Source: an uncultured Bacteroidales bacterium
GTDB lineage: Bacteria > Bacteroidota > Bacteroidia > Bacteroidales > Muribaculaceae
Assembly: GCA_902784675.1 (NCBI GenBank)
Contig: CACZVR010000002.1
Coordinates: forward strand, 1 to 64,000
Reading direction: 5' to 3'
DNA length: 64,000 nt
Made by a program: the position numbers and the translations under genes. The first letter of the stretch is position 1, and every line of letters starts with the position of its first letter. Shown one piece after another: positions 36,234-46,315 of the stretch. The notes beneath the pieces were generated by a model, which saw only the letters and a list, made by a program, of their open reading frames with translations, was not told the DNA's origin and did no database searches.

Positions 36234-39200
36234 ATGAGAAAAATTTTCTTATTAGCGGCGCTTTTGGTCGCTGCCACTGCACTTGCCGCGCCTGTATCAC
36301 CTGAGAAGGCGTTACTGGCGGCGAAGCAGTTCTTGAGCGAAAGAAACATCAAGACCACCTTGAAGTCACAACCTGCCAACATCTCAACACGGCTGATGGC
36401 TCCAAAGGCCAATCCTGATTATTACATATTCAACTCCAACGACGGCAAAAAGGGCTTTGTGATTGTGTCGGGCGATGACCGCACGATGAGTGTCCTGGGC
36501 TATACCGACAGCGGCTGCTTTGACCCCGCCAACGTGCCTGTCAACATGCAGGACTTGCTCAAGGTCTATAGTGAAGAGATCGCTATGCTCGACGAGTTGG
36601 GCATCACGGCCGAAAACATCACGGCTCCGCGTCCCACCCACAACAGCATCTCGCCGCTCATCACCAGCCACTGGGATCAAGCCGATCCCTACTGGAACCG
36701 TTGTCCTGAGTTCATGGACATCACCGAGGACGGTGACACCGTGGGCGAACTGGCTTATACCGGCTGTGTGGCCACGTCAATGGCCCAGATCATGAACTAC
36801 TACAAGCACCCGATGGCTTGTTCGCAGACCATCCCTTCCTATGAGGTTGTTTTTTACATGGATGGGGAATACGGTATCTTTGACACCGATCCGCTGATGC
36901 CCATGTATTTTGACTGGGACAATATGAAGGACCGCTACACCGGCGCCGAGACCGATGCCGAGAAGGACGCTGTGGCATGGCTCATGCTCTATGCCGGCTG
37001 TGCAGCACACATGCAGTATGGCCTCAATGCCTCGAGCACCAGCGACCCCTACATCCCCACTGCACTGAACGAGTACTTCAACTATGACGCCAAACTGGTT
37101 TACCGCAGCGACTATGAGCAAGCCGACTGGGAAGAGATGATCTACCAGGAGCTGGCTGCCGGACGTCCCATGATTTATAACGGTCGGGCCGGTTCGGGCG
37201 GCGGACACTCGTTTGTGTGCGACGGCTATGCCTACGGTGACTACTTCCACATCAACTGGGGATGGGGAGGCATCGGCGACGGCTACTTCGTCCTGTCGGT
37301 ACTCAACCCCTATGCTGGTGGTGTGGGTGCAGCACACAGCATGGAAGGCTACAACATCGACCAGACTGCCATCATCGGCATCATGCCGGGTTACAGCGGC
37401 GTGCCCGAGGAGGTTGACCACCGCCTCACCGTCTGGAACATGTACTACACGGGAACACGCACGTTTGAGCGCAGCGATGACGGCAACTTCAAACTCAACA
37501 AGAACCGTCGCATCAAGGTGACCGCCGAGGACCACATCGACGATGGCACCAAGTATCTGCGCGGCATCGCCTTGTATGACAGCAACGACAACTTCGTTGA
37601 AATTATCGCCCAGACCTATTACGGCGCCAACTACCTGTCCATCACCGACAGCTGGCCCGAGGCACAGAGTTCTGTGACCTATCCGTTCGGAAAGAACATC
37701 ACCAGCGGCACCTACAAAATCGTGCCTGTGAGCTCCCTCCCCGGCAGCAACGTGTGGAATCCCATGATTGAGAGTGACCGCTACTACTGCGAGCTCACCT
37801 TCAACGGCAACTGGGTCACCATTACCGACCATCCTATTGTCAACCTCCAAGCCACCAACTTTGAATTCACCGGTGGTGAGAAAGTGGGCACCGCCGAGCA
37901 GTGCCACGTGACCGTCAAGAACAACGGTAATGACCGTTACAGCGGCCGTCTCTTCCTCTATGTCGGCAACGAGCCCATCGACGAGTATGGTGAGTACACC
38001 ACCGTCATCGAGACCGAGATTCCCGCTGGCGGCACCAAGGTGGTCACCTTCAACTTCACCCCGAAGAATCCCGGCACCAAGAGCGCCTATCTGTCCACCT
38101 ATGACAACACCTGGTCGGACGCCATTCCCGGCACTGGCAGCGTAACCATCGCCGACAACTCGATGGTGCCCATGAACCTGACCGTCGACATCAACGCCAT
38201 GGGAGCCGATGAGAACATGAACGTGTATGACAGCTTCATCCGCTTCAAGGTGGACGTGACCAACCATGCCGACGGCGATTACACCCGCTATCTGCTGGCA
38301 CCCATCTTCATTGTGGACGAGAACGACCACGGCACGATGATCAGCTACCAGAACGTGGCGGTCAACATCCCTGCCGGAGCGACGCAGACCTTCTACTTCG
38401 ACTTCGACAACCTGGCCTTCGGCTCACGCTACGCGCTCAACATCTATGGTCGCAACGAGAACGACGTGACCACAAACCTCGTGCCGCCGGGCGGCAGCAA
38501 GATCTATACCGTCAACCGCGGTCTGGTGACCTGGACCAGCGACGGCGTGCGCATGGGACACAACATGAGCGGTGACGTCACGATTCCCGAGGATGCAGTT
38601 GCCGTGAGCTTCGAGGACATCGATGTGACATCGGTTGTCCCCAACAGCAATCCCAACACGCTGTACTATATTGCAACAGGTGAGAAGACCATTCCCAACG
38701 GTCTGGAGGGCAAGAACGTCATCAAGAACTACATCGCCCAGGGCGACATCGTCATCAAGCACGGTTATGACTTCTTTGCTCCGTTCCGTTTCAAGGCCGA
38801 CAACATCAGCTATGAGCGCAAGTTCAACAAGGGCCGCCATGCTGGACAGGCAGGCGGTTGGAGCACCATGGTATTGCCCTTTGCTGCCACCAGCGTGACC
38901 GCCGACGGTGCTGCCATCGACTGGATGCACAGCAAGACCGATGCCAAGGGGTTGTGGGTGTGCAACTTCAACGAGGAAGAGGACACCGCCGATGACGCCA
39001 AGCTGCTGGCTGGCTATGTGGGCAACACCCTGGAGGCCAACGTGCCCTACTTCGTGGCTCCCTATGACGGCGCCAACGGCACCGACATGCGCGCCAAGAC
39101 CTTCGTCTTCAGCGCCAACAACACGACCGTGAAGCCCAACCCCAGCGCCATCACCAGTGGCATCTATCACATGACAGTGGGCGAGTTTGTGCAGAAGGAT

Positions 39201-39551
39201 ATCGAGAACGCCTACTTCCTCAATGCCGTCGGCAGCCACTTCGTCAAAGCCGACAACGGCACGGTGAAACCCTTTGAGGTCTATGCCGACGATGTCATGG
39301 CCAGCAATGCCAGCCAGCTGCAGATTGTGCTTGACGAGAATGCCGAACAGGCATCCAGCAGCTTGCGCGGCGACGTGGACAGCGACGGGATAGTTGACAT
39401 GGATGACCTGAGCATGCTCATCAACTATCTGCTCGCTGGCGATGCTTCAGGCATCGACATGGAGGCTGCCGACTGTGAGCCGAGCGGCGAAGTCAACATG
39501 GACGACTTGAGCATGCTCATCAACTATCTGCTCACCAACAGCTGGGATTAA
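36234..39551 (+). CDS. Large secreted C10 cysteine peptidase with dockerin-like C-terminus
   Basis: A 1105-residue exported protein with signal peptide RKIFLLAALLVAATALA. A propeptide is followed by the C10 catalytic domain: Cys178 in GCVATSMAQIMNYY and His325 in GGHSFVCDGYAYGDYFHINWGWGG. Several Ig-like beta domains follow (residues about 400-1000). The end has two dockerin repeats, GDVDSDGIVDMDDLSMLINYL and SGEVNMDDLSMLINYL, with intact acidic calcium loops in the first. It differs from the 549-residue C10 protein in length, base composition and catalytic motif. Secreted proteolysis is likely; substrates unknown. Confidence 0.9.
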   Translation: MRKIFLLAALLVAATALAAPVSPEKALLAAKQFLSERNIKTTLKSQPANISTRLMAPKANPDYYIFNSNDGKKGFVIVSGDDRTMSVLGYTDSGCFDPANVPVNMQDLLKVYSEEIAMLDELGITAENITAPRPTHNSISPLITSHWDQADPYWNRCPEFMDITEDGDTVGELAYTGCVATSMAQIMNYYKHPMACSQTIPSYEVVFYMDGEYGIFDTDPLMPMYFDWDNMKDRYTGAETDAEKDAVAWLMLYAGCAAHMQYGLNASSTSDPYIPTALNEYFNYDAKLVYRSDYEQADWEEMIYQELAAGRPMIYNGRAGSGGGHSFVCDGYAYGDYFHINWGWGGIGDGYFVLSVLNPYAGGVGAAHSMEGYNIDQTAIIGIMPGYSGVPEEVDHRLTVWNMYYTGTRTFERSDDGNFKLNKNRRIKVTAEDHIDDGTKYLRGIALYDSNDNFVEIIAQTYYGANYLSITDSWPEAQSSVTYPFGKNITSGTYKIVPVSSLPGSNVWNPMIESDRYYCELTFNGNWVTITDHPIVNLQATNFEFTGGEKVGTAEQCHVTVKNNGNDRYSGRLFLYVGNEPIDEYGEYTTVIETEIPAGGTKVVTFNFTPKNPGTKSAYLSTYDNTWSDAIPGTGSVTIADNSMVPMNLTVDINAMGADENMNVYDSFIRFKVDVTNHADGDYTRYLLAPIFIVDENDHGTMISYQNVAVNIPAGATQTFYFDFDNLAFGSRYALNIYGRNENDVTTNLVPPGGSKIYTVNRGLVTWTSDGVRMGHNMSGDVTIPEDAVAVSFEDIDVTSVVPNSNPNTLYYIATGEKTIPNGLEGKNVIKNYIAQGDIVIKHGYDFFAPFRFKADNISYERKFNKGRHAGQAGGWSTMVLPFAATSVTADGAAIDWMHSKTDAKGLWVCNFNEEEDTADDAKLLAGYVGNTLEANVPYFVAPYDGANGTDMRAKTFVFSANNTTVKPNPSAITSGIYHMTVGEFVQKDIENAYFLNAVGSHFVKADNGTVKPFEVYADDVMASNASQLQIVLDENAEQASSSLRGDVDSDGIVDMDDLSMLINYLLAGDASGIDMEAADCEPSGEVNMDDLSMLINYLLTNSWD

Positions 39552-39577
39552 GATAGATAACAACCCACACTAATCAT

Positions 39578-39611
39578 CAACGAGGGAACGCGAAACGGCG
39601 TTCCCTCGTTG
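39578..39611. terminator. Bidirectional terminator
   Basis: CAACGAGGGAACGC (39578-39591) pairs exactly with GCGTTCCCTCGTTG (39598-39611), between convergent genes. Confidence 0.9.
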
Positions 39612-39629
39612 ATTTATCTTCACCAGTTG

Positions 39630-41027
39630 TCAAAACTGGAAATAAATGAACTGCATGCTGCGATCCAGGCAAGCAATAGAGATGCCTGCCATCAGGACCC
39701 AGTAGATGAGCCAGCGCACCACAGTGGGGAACGGCAGGCGCTGCAAGGGGAACTCCTGCTTGCGTCCCCACCACTCGATGAGGAAGAACGGCACGATGTA
39801 AAATATCGCTTGACCACAGACGGGCCACACGCGCCAACTGCCGTTCACGATTACATCACAGATTTTTCCCAAGTGGGCGATGCCATTGGCGCGGAAGGCA
39901 ATGAACACCATTGCGAACAGGAAGAACGTCAACAGGCAACGCGGAATGTCACGCAGGCTGGCATGGTCGCTGAGTTGACGACGGGCCATGAACACAAACG
40001 GCACCAGCAGCAGGCCGTTCACCACGCCCCAAATGACAAAAGTCCAGTTGGCGCCATGCCACAGTCCCGACAGGGCGAAGACTATCATGATGTTCAGCAC
40101 CGTGCGCCACCTGCCGCGACGCGAACCGCCCAGCGGGAAATAGACATAGTGGCGGAACCACGTCATCAACGAGATGTGCCACCGCTGCCACAGTTCCTTC
40201 ATGTTACGCGAGAAGAACGGATAGCGGAAGTTGGGCTGCAGCTTGATGTTCAACAACCTGGCCGAGCCGATGGCGATGTCGCTGTAGCCCGAGAAATCGG
40301 CATAGATCTGCACCGCAAACAGAATGCCGCCCCAAATCATGCTCGGGCCTGAGTAGTAATAGGGATTGCTGAACAACTGGTCCACATAGTAGCCCATGCT
40401 GTCGGCGATAATCAGTTTCTTGGCCAAGCCCCACAAGATCTGGCGCATGCCCGTCACAGCCGTGTCATAGTCAAACGCCTTGCAGCGCATGAACTGCGGC
40501 AACAAGTTGATGGCGCGCTCGATAGGACCCGCGACAAGTTGCGGGAAAAACGCGATGAACACCCCGAAGGCGACCACATCGCGCGTTGCCTTGATATCAC
40601 CGCGATAGACGTCGATCGTGTAGCTGATGGCCTGGAAAGTGTAGAACGAGATGCCCACCGGCAGCAGGATGTTGAGCGTGGGCCAGTCGGGATTGGCGCC
40701 GAACAGATTCAACAGATGCACGAAACTGTCGCGCATGAAATTCAGATACTTGAACACCGCCAGGATGCCCACGTTCAGCACGATGTTCAACACCGCCCAC
40801 GTCTTGTCGCCCGACGAACGGTCGCCGCGCATCATCAGGGCCGTCCCCCATGTGGACAACGAGGTGAGCACAATCAGACCCAGCATGCGCCAGTCCCACC
40901 AGCCGTAGAACACATAGCTGGCCACCAACAAGAACAGATTCTGCCAGCGCAGATGACGCCGCAACCCCCAGTAAATGAAGAAGACCAGAGGCAGGAACAG
41001 GGCGTATGTGTAGGTGTCGAATTGCAT
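39630..41027 (-). CDS. MBOAT family O-acyltransferase
   Basis: A 465-residue polytopic membrane enzyme like AlgI/DltB. The opening FDTYTYALFLPLVFFIYWGL is usual. The catalytic His is probably in LWHGANWTFVIWG, and RWHISLMTWFRHYVYFPLGG is conserved. It would transfer acyl groups to an envelope polymer or lipid. No partner (SGNH esterase or DltD-like gene) is next to it, so the acceptor is unknown. The promoter box is only 11 bases from the ATG, so the leader would be a few bases. Confidence 0.92.
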   Translation of the reverse strand: MQFDTYTYALFLPLVFFIYWGLRRHLRWQNLFLLVASYVFYGWWDWRMLGLIVLTSLSTWGTALMMRGDRSSGDKTWAVLNIVLNVGILAVFKYLNFMRDSFVHLLNLFGANPDWPTLNILLPVGISFYTFQAISYTIDVYRGDIKATRDVVAFGVFIAFFPQLVAGPIERAINLLPQFMRCKAFDYDTAVTGMRQILWGLAKKLIIADSMGYYVDQLFSNPYYYSGPSMIWGGILFAVQIYADFSGYSDIAIGSARLLNIKLQPNFRYPFFSRNMKELWQRWHISLMTWFRHYVYFPLGGSRRGRWRTVLNIMIVFALSGLWHGANWTFVIWGVVNGLLLVPFVFMARRQLSDHASLRDIPRCLLTFFLFAMVFIAFRANGIAHLGKICDVIVNGSWRVWPVCGQAIFYIVPFFLIEWWGRKQEFPLQRLPFPTVVRWLIYWVLMAGISIACLDRSMQFIYFQF

Positions 41028-41037
41028 AACTCGGCCG

Positions 41038-41068
41038 CAAAGTTAATATAATCTTTGCCGACAGCAAA
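41038..41068 (-). promoter_or_regulatory. Promoter of the MBOAT gene, close to its ATG
   Basis: On the minus strand the -7 box TAACTTTG (complement of 41038-41045) and the -33 box TTTG (complement of 41065-41068) are 19 bases apart. Confidence 0.7.
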
Positions 41069-41192
41069 AAACAAGCGATGCTTGCCATTGCCCGAACACC
41101 ATCGAAAAAAAGCCCCCCACGGCAGTGCAATACAATAAAAGCGCCATTTTGCAGTTATTTAGTTATCAGACAAACCAATTTTATAGAAGAAA

Positions 41193-42392
41193 ATGAAACT
41201 GATGAAACCGATACTTGCCATCGCCATGATGGTTGCGGCACTGTCCGCACTGGCTCAGGACGACATCAATCCCATCAAGAACGAGTTCAACCCCATCACC
41301 ACGGGTGTCACCTCGCTGAGCATCACCCCCGATGCACGCGGTGCCTCGATGGGTGACTTGGGTGCCGCCACCGAGCCCGACGTGAACTCACAGTTCTGGA
41401 ACCCGTCGAAGTATGCCTTCGCCTACAGCCAGGCTGGTGTCTCGCTGTCCTACACGCCCTGGTTGCGCAAGATTGTCAACGACATCTACTTGGCCAACCT
41501 CGCAGGATACTACAAGATTGGAGGTGGCGACAATCAGGCCGTGAGCGCCTCGCTGCGCTATTTCTCGCTGGGCGAGGTGGCATTGTCCGATCAGGCCAGC
41601 GACTATGCTGCGACCATCAACCCGTTTGAGATGGCAGTAGACCTGGGCTACAGCCGCAAGTTGAGCGAGAAGTTCGCCATGGGTGTCGCCCTGCGTTTTA
41701 TCTACAGCGACTTGGGTTATGGCTCTGGCATGAACACGGGTGAGTCCACGAGTGCGACTGCCTTTGCTGCCGACATCTCGGGTTACTACACCACCTACCC
41801 CATCATCGGTCGCAACGAGTGCCAATGGTCATTGGGTTTCAACCTGTCGAACATCGGTTCCAAGGTGTCCTATGACAAAGGCAACAACCCCGCCTATCTG
41901 CCCGCCAACCTCAAACTGGGTACCGCATTCACCTTCCCCCTGGCCGAGTTCAACAACCTGACCCTCTCGGTTGACGCCAACAAGTTGCTGGTGCCCGCCA
42001 AGCCGCGCCAGTCCGACCCGGAGTTTTGGCCCAACGGTGAGTATAATGACGCTGCTTTTACCGAAGCCGAGCAGGCTTGGAAAGACAAGTCATCCATCTC
42101 GGGTATCTTCGACAGCTTCAGTGACAACTTCGCCAAACGCATCACCTACTCGGTGGGTGCCGAGTATGCCTACGACCAGAAGTTCTTCCTGCGTGGTGGC
42201 TACTACTACGAGAGCAAGTATGCCGGTAACCGACAGTACTTCGGTCTGGGTGCAGGTTTCGCCCTCAAAGTCATCAGGATTGATGCCAGCTACATGATCG
42301 CCACGGCTCAAAACAGTCCTCTGGACCAGACGTTGCGCTTCACCCTGTCGTTCGACATGAACGGCATCAAGGACCTCTTCGGCGGCAACTGA
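41193..42392 (+). CDS. porV: Type IX secretion outer-membrane protein PorV-like
   Basis: A 399-residue outer-membrane barrel protein with signal peptide PILAIAMMVAALSALAQ. The region SLSITPDARGASMGDLGAATEPDVNSQFWNPSKYAF is the PorV/LptO signature, and beta strands fill the rest. PorV shuttles or anchors T9SS cargo with PorU. Its presence implies that this organism uses type IX secretion, which fits the C-terminal signal-like end of the large protein at 55853. IspF follows after 13 bases. Confidence 0.9.
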   Translation: MKLMKPILAIAMMVAALSALAQDDINPIKNEFNPITTGVTSLSITPDARGASMGDLGAATEPDVNSQFWNPSKYAFAYSQAGVSLSYTPWLRKIVNDIYLANLAGYYKIGGGDNQAVSASLRYFSLGEVALSDQASDYAATINPFEMAVDLGYSRKLSEKFAMGVALRFIYSDLGYGSGMNTGESTSATAFAADISGYYTTYPIIGRNECQWSLGFNLSNIGSKVSYDKGNNPAYLPANLKLGTAFTFPLAEFNNLTLSVDANKLLVPAKPRQSDPEFWPNGEYNDAAFTEAEQAWKDKSSISGIFDSFSDNFAKRITYSVGAEYAYDQKFFLRGGYYYESKYAGNRQYFGLGAGFALKVIRIDASYMIATAQNSPLDQTLRFTLSFDMNGIKDLFGGN

Positions 42393-42405
42393 TCTTCACA
42401 CCATC

Positions 42406-42897
42406 ATGGCACGCGTGGGACTGGGATTTGACGTTCACCGGCTTGTCGAGGGCAGGCCCCTGTGGCTGTGTGGCGTGAACATCCAGTGGAACCGCGGCCT
42501 GTTGGGACACAGCGACGCCGATGTCGCTATACATGCCTTGTGCGACGCCCTGCTGGGTGCCGCATCTTTGCGTGATATCGGCTACCATTTTCCTGACACC
42601 GACCCGCGCTACAAGGGCATCGACAGCCGTCTGCTGCTGCAACAGGTGATGAAACTGCTCGATAATTACGGCTACGGCCTGGTCAACTGCGACATCACCA
42701 TCTGTGCCGAACAGCCCAAGCTAAGCCCGCACATCCCCGCGATGATCAACGAGTTGGCGACATGCATGGGATGTGATCCCGGCCAGGTCTCGGTCAAGGC
42801 GACCACAACCGAGAAGTTGGGATATACCGGCCGCGGCGAGGGCATCGCCGCTCATGCCATCGCGATGATAGAAACAAAATCAGCAGCACAGCCATGA
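42406..42897 (+). CDS. ispF: 2-C-methyl-D-erythritol 2,4-cyclodiphosphate synthase
   Basis: A 163-residue trimeric enzyme of the MEP isoprenoid pathway. The metal ligands are in GFDVHRLVEG and GHSDADVAIHALCDALLGAA. The conserved DIGYHFPDTDPRYKG and the CDITICAEQPKLSPH segment, plus TTTEKLGYTGRGEGIAAHA, complete the site. It overlaps the acyltransferase gene by four bases. Confidence 0.96.
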   Translation: MARVGLGFDVHRLVEGRPLWLCGVNIQWNRGLLGHSDADVAIHALCDALLGAASLRDIGYHFPDTDPRYKGIDSRLLLQQVMKLLDNYGYGLVNCDITICAEQPKLSPHIPAMINELATCMGCDPGQVSVKATTTEKLGYTGRGEGIAAHAIAMIETKSAAQP

Positions 42898-43917
42898 TGA
42901 GCGAAGCAAGACTGCAGCGGCGCGTCCCCTATTTGGATATCCTGCGCGTTGTGGCCTGTTTCCTGGTCATCCTCATTCACACACCCATCCGTCAATACGA
43001 CATCTATTACAACACGCCCGGCATTGCCGGCGCCGTCTACACCGTGCTGGTGGCAGTGAACTGCAATCTGTTCTTCATGATTACGGGCGCCTTGCTGCTG
43101 CCGGTGACCAAACCCGGCAAACTCTTTGCCAAGCGACGCCTCAGCGTGATTCTGCCGCCTCTGTTGGTGTGGACCGTGGTCTATCTGCTGGAACACGCCT
43201 TTCTACTGCACAATTTCACACCGCGCCTGCTCACCTCCATCCTTTTCCATCCCGTCGAGGGACTGCTGTGGTACGTCTATGTGCTGGTGGTCATCTATGT
43301 GACCTTGCCGCTGATGAGCAAGTGCATCAACGCCATCGGCAAGCGGGGCGTCGAGGTGGTGCTCGGTTTGTGGGTGCTCTCGTCGTTCATCCCCTACCAG
43401 CACGGCATTTTCATGGAGGCCTCGCAGTACAGCCACAACATGTTCGGCGCCTTTGCCAACTACTACGGCTATGTGTTGCTGGGCTACTACCTGCATCGCT
43501 ACGGTCTGCCGGTGTTTACCCGTGAGCATGGCTGGAAATGGGCGTTGCTGCTCCTATTCGGCATCGTGTTGATGCCGCTTTTCGAGTTCATGGTGCAGGG
43601 CCATTTCAACATCACTTGGCAGCAGCACATCGACACCATCACCAACGACATCAGTGTCAACAACATTGCCATGGCCACACTGCTGTTCACCCTGCTGCAA
43701 CGGTTCACGCCCAAGCACTATGACCGCCAGAAACATCCCGCTGCCGCCACATGGTGGCCCCTGCTGAGCAAATGCACCCTGGGCATCTACCTCTCCCAGT
43801 AACGTGCACTGGGTGGTTGACAGCCTCGTGAGCGGTGTGTTGGCCTTCGCGGTCTGCCTGTTGCTCGTGTTCCTGCTGCGCATGCTCCCTATCCGCCGCT
43901 ACATCGTGGGCAAATAA
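42894..43917 (+). pseudogene. Acyltransferase 3 family protein, frameshifted near the C-terminus
   Basis: An OafA/acyltransferase 3 type membrane protein. The first frame runs 302 residues (VPYLDILRVVACFLVILIHTPIRQYD is the family start with the conserved His) and stops at 43802 after GIYLSQ. In the next frame, from about 43798, NVHWVVDSLVSGVLAFAVCLLLVFLLRMLPIRRYIVGK follows and stops at 43917. That is the expected last transmembrane helix and tail. The shift lies near 43797-43803. It may be a true loss of function or a sequence error. Whether the first frame alone is active cannot be told. Confidence 0.75.
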
Positions 43918-44030
43918 TCCCGCCGATTCGCATTCTCATCACGGAATGCAGATGTCTCAAATCTCATTTATTTTTAAAAAGTGTGAGGGCCGTTCTATGA
44001 CAGGCACGGTTTTTGCTTTTTCTACAGGTG

Positions 44031-45197
44031 ATGTTTATCTACACCTACACCGAAACCGAGGGAAGCGAGTCACGTCGAGTGGCTGGCGACATCGACCATA
44101 TATTGAAGCCCGCCTTTGGCGATCGGCCTGGCGCCAACGGCCATCAAGGCACGGGGCCGCGCTTGAGCGCGAGGATGCTGCAAGAGTATGAGGCAGCACG
44201 TCGCGAACTCATCAACGGCATCATTACCGAGGACATGATTCAACTGGTGAACGTGGACGATTATTGCGTGGGATTGAACGTGAAATCGCCCTGCGGACTG
44301 ACATTATGTCATGCTGTCCGAGGCAATACCGTCGGTGCTCGCATCGACATCGAGGAACTGCACTATCACCAGCAGTGGAGCGGTGCCCCCATGGAGGTCA
44401 TCGACCGCAGCCGCGTGGTGGAATCTTCACTGGTATTCCTGCAACATGCCGAGCAGTGGCGCGAGCAGCTCACCGACGCCTTCAAGGCCGACAGCAAGGG
44501 CGTGAAAATGCGCAACATGGCGATGAACAACATCGACGTGTATCTGGAGCGCTATTTCGACGGCACCGGCATCACCTACCATTTGGACAAACGCCATGCC
44601 GACGGACACAAAGCTCGCCTGCTCATCCACCTGAACCGCTACAAGACGCTGGACCTGCCCATCCCCCACGACGATTTCATCAACCATCTTGACCTCATCA
44701 AGCCCTATATGGTCGAGTTTGCCTACATGGCTCGCGACGGACGCTTCACCGTGCGCGGCGAGGTGCGCGACGACTGGCAAAAGCCTGCCACCACCGAGCC
44801 CGCAACACAAGACGAGGCGCCACAGCCTCACGGCATCAAGGGTTGGCTGCACCGTCTGCTTGACGGCGGCAACGACAAACCCGTCGAGACGCCCAAGACA
44901 CCGTTGCAGCAACAGATTGACGAACTCTTCAAGGGCAAGAAATGCCAATACCGCCTCATCGAGGAAGAGGGCGATGAGCAAGAGAAGGTGAAAGGACGTC
45001 GCGAGCTGCACATACGCCTGAGCCGAGGCAAGGCGATGATTATCGACCTGAACAACGGCGGCAACATCGAGGCACGCATCAAGCACGACATCGCCTACAT
45101 CCCGCGCCTGGCGGAACTCGCCAAGATGTTCCCCTACCGCCTCACCGGACCTCGCAAAAAGGTGGAATGGATCACTGCTCCAAAGAACGAGGAGTGA
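44031..45197 (+). CDS. Unknown protein upstream of a MoxR/VWA pair
   Basis: A 388-residue cytoplasmic protein with no motif I recognise. ATG 44031 is preferred to TTG 44013 because AGGTG lies just before it. The N-terminal half contains DIDHILKPAFGDR and a helical region, followed by a charged stretch (KATTTEPATQDEAPQ-like linker near residues 255-290). The C-terminal half holds ELHIRLSRGKAMIIDLNNG. A 47-base tract separates it from a MoxR ATPase gene, which overlaps a VWA gene. The order suggests one functional unit, but the role is not visible. Confidence 0.7.
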   Translation: MFIYTYTETEGSESRRVAGDIDHILKPAFGDRPGANGHQGTGPRLSARMLQEYEAARRELINGIITEDMIQLVNVDDYCVGLNVKSPCGLTLCHAVRGNTVGARIDIEELHYHQQWSGAPMEVIDRSRVVESSLVFLQHAEQWREQLTDAFKADSKGVKMRNMAMNNIDVYLERYFDGTGITYHLDKRHADGHKARLLIHLNRYKTLDLPIPHDDFINHLDLIKPYMVEFAYMARDGRFTVRGEVRDDWQKPATTEPATQDEAPQPHGIKGWLHRLLDGGNDKPVETPKTPLQQQIDELFKGKKCQYRLIEEEGDEQEKVKGRRELHIRLSRGKAMIIDLNNGGNIEARIKHDIAYIPRLAELAKMFPYRLTGPRKKVEWITAPKNEE

Positions 45198-45244
45198 GGA
45201 GTGAGCATCAGCCAACTAAAAACTAAGGACTAAAAACTAAAATA
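45198..45244. repeat. ACTAA-type low-complexity tract
   Basis: The gap between the unknown gene and the MoxR gene consists of GAGTGAGCATCAGCC and then CTAAAAACTAAGGACTAAAA-type units. It resembles the tract at 53001-53035 in reverse. Confidence 0.75.
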
Positions 45245-46315
45245 ATGGCAATCACCATCAACACCGGCGACCTCAAGACGATTCTCGAGACCACGCCATC
45301 GACACAAAACATCCTGCTCGTGGGAAAACACGGCATTGGCAAGAGCGAAATCATCACCCGCCACTTCGAGGACCAGGGCATTCCCGTCATCGCCCTGTTT
45401 CTGGGGCAGATGAGCGACCCTGGCGACCTCATCGGCCTGCCCAACAAGGACGAGGCAACCGGCAAGACCGAGTTCATGCCGCCCTACTGGTTCCCCATGG
45501 ACGACAAGCCTGTCGTGCTCTTCCTCGACGAGATGAACCGCGCACGCCCCGAAATCCTGCAATCTGTCATGGACCTGTCGCTCAACCGCAAGCTGGCGGG
45601 ACGCTCGTTGCCGCCCGGCAGCCGCGTCATCGCTGCGGTGAACGACGGTGAGGAATATCAGCTCACCGACCTCGACCCTGCGCTGGTATCGCGTTTCAAC
45701 GTCTATTTCTTCAGCCCCACGGTGGGCGAGTGGCTCTTCTGGGCCAAGCAGAACGACATCGACCAGCGTGTCATCAACTTCATCGAGGAACACCCCGACG
45801 AATTGGAGAAAAACGTGGACATCAACAAGGGCACCTTTGACAAGACGCCCGACCGCCGTGCCTGGGTGCGCGTCTCGGGTCTGCTCAAGGCCAACGGCAC
45901 CATCACCGACATGAACCGACTGGCCAAGATAATCACCGGTGTCATCGGCGCTCGCTCGGCCTCGATGTTCATCCAGTCGCTCAACCAGTCCCGCATGCTC
46001 ACCGCACGCGAGGTGCTCAGCGACTTCGCCGCCTGCCAGCAGGACCTCTCCACCTACACCATGCCGCAAATCGCCATCATCAACGAGGGCATCTATCAGG
46101 TGCTTGAGCTGGGAGTGGACAAGAAAGCGGTGGAGCCGGTGGGCCGCAACCTGGTGCGCTATCTGCAGTGGATGCTGAGCAACGGCCGGCAGGAGGCCAT
46201 CGCCCACTTCGCCTCGTTCTTCGAGAATGCCACCTATCCCAACGCCAACGCCTTCATCATGATGGACTGCCGCGACGCGTTGCAGCTGATTAACCAGATG
46301 ATTGCCAACCTATGA
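45245..46315 (+). CDS. MoxR-type AAA+ ATPase
   Basis: A 356-residue chaperone-like ATPase. Walker A is LVGKHGIGKS near residues 25-34, Walker B is VVLFLDEMNRA near 92-102, sensor 1 lies in VIAAVNDGEEYQ, and the arginine finger is in LVSRFN. The C-terminal lid follows. MoxR proteins are usually paired with VWA proteins to assemble or activate other complexes. It shares a four-base overlap (ATGA) with the VWA gene and lies next to an unknown gene. Confidence 0.9.
   Translation: MAITINTGDLKTILETTPSTQNILLVGKHGIGKSEIITRHFEDQGIPVIALFLGQMSDPGDLIGLPNKDEATGKTEFMPPYWFPMDDKPVVLFLDEMNRARPEILQSVMDLSLNRKLAGRSLPPGSRVIAAVNDGEEYQLTDLDPALVSRFNVYFFSPTVGEWLFWAKQNDIDQRVINFIEEHPDELEKNVDINKGTFDKTPDRRAWVRVSGLLKANGTITDMNRLAKIITGVIGARSASMFIQSLNQSRMLTAREVLSDFAACQQDLSTYTMPQIAIINEGIYQVLELGVDKKAVEPVGRNLVRYLQWMLSNGRQEAIAHFASFFENATYPNANAFIMMDCRDALQLINQMIANL

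Noticed and set aside
36777..38330. A 517-residue open frame antisense to the large C10 peptidase
   Set aside because: The plus strand encodes a recognisable catalytic domain; no domain is visible in the antisense reading.
44013..44030. TTG start for the unknown protein before MoxR
   Set aside because: ATG 44031 has a possible ribosome-binding AGGTG just ahead, and the extension is short and hydrophobic.
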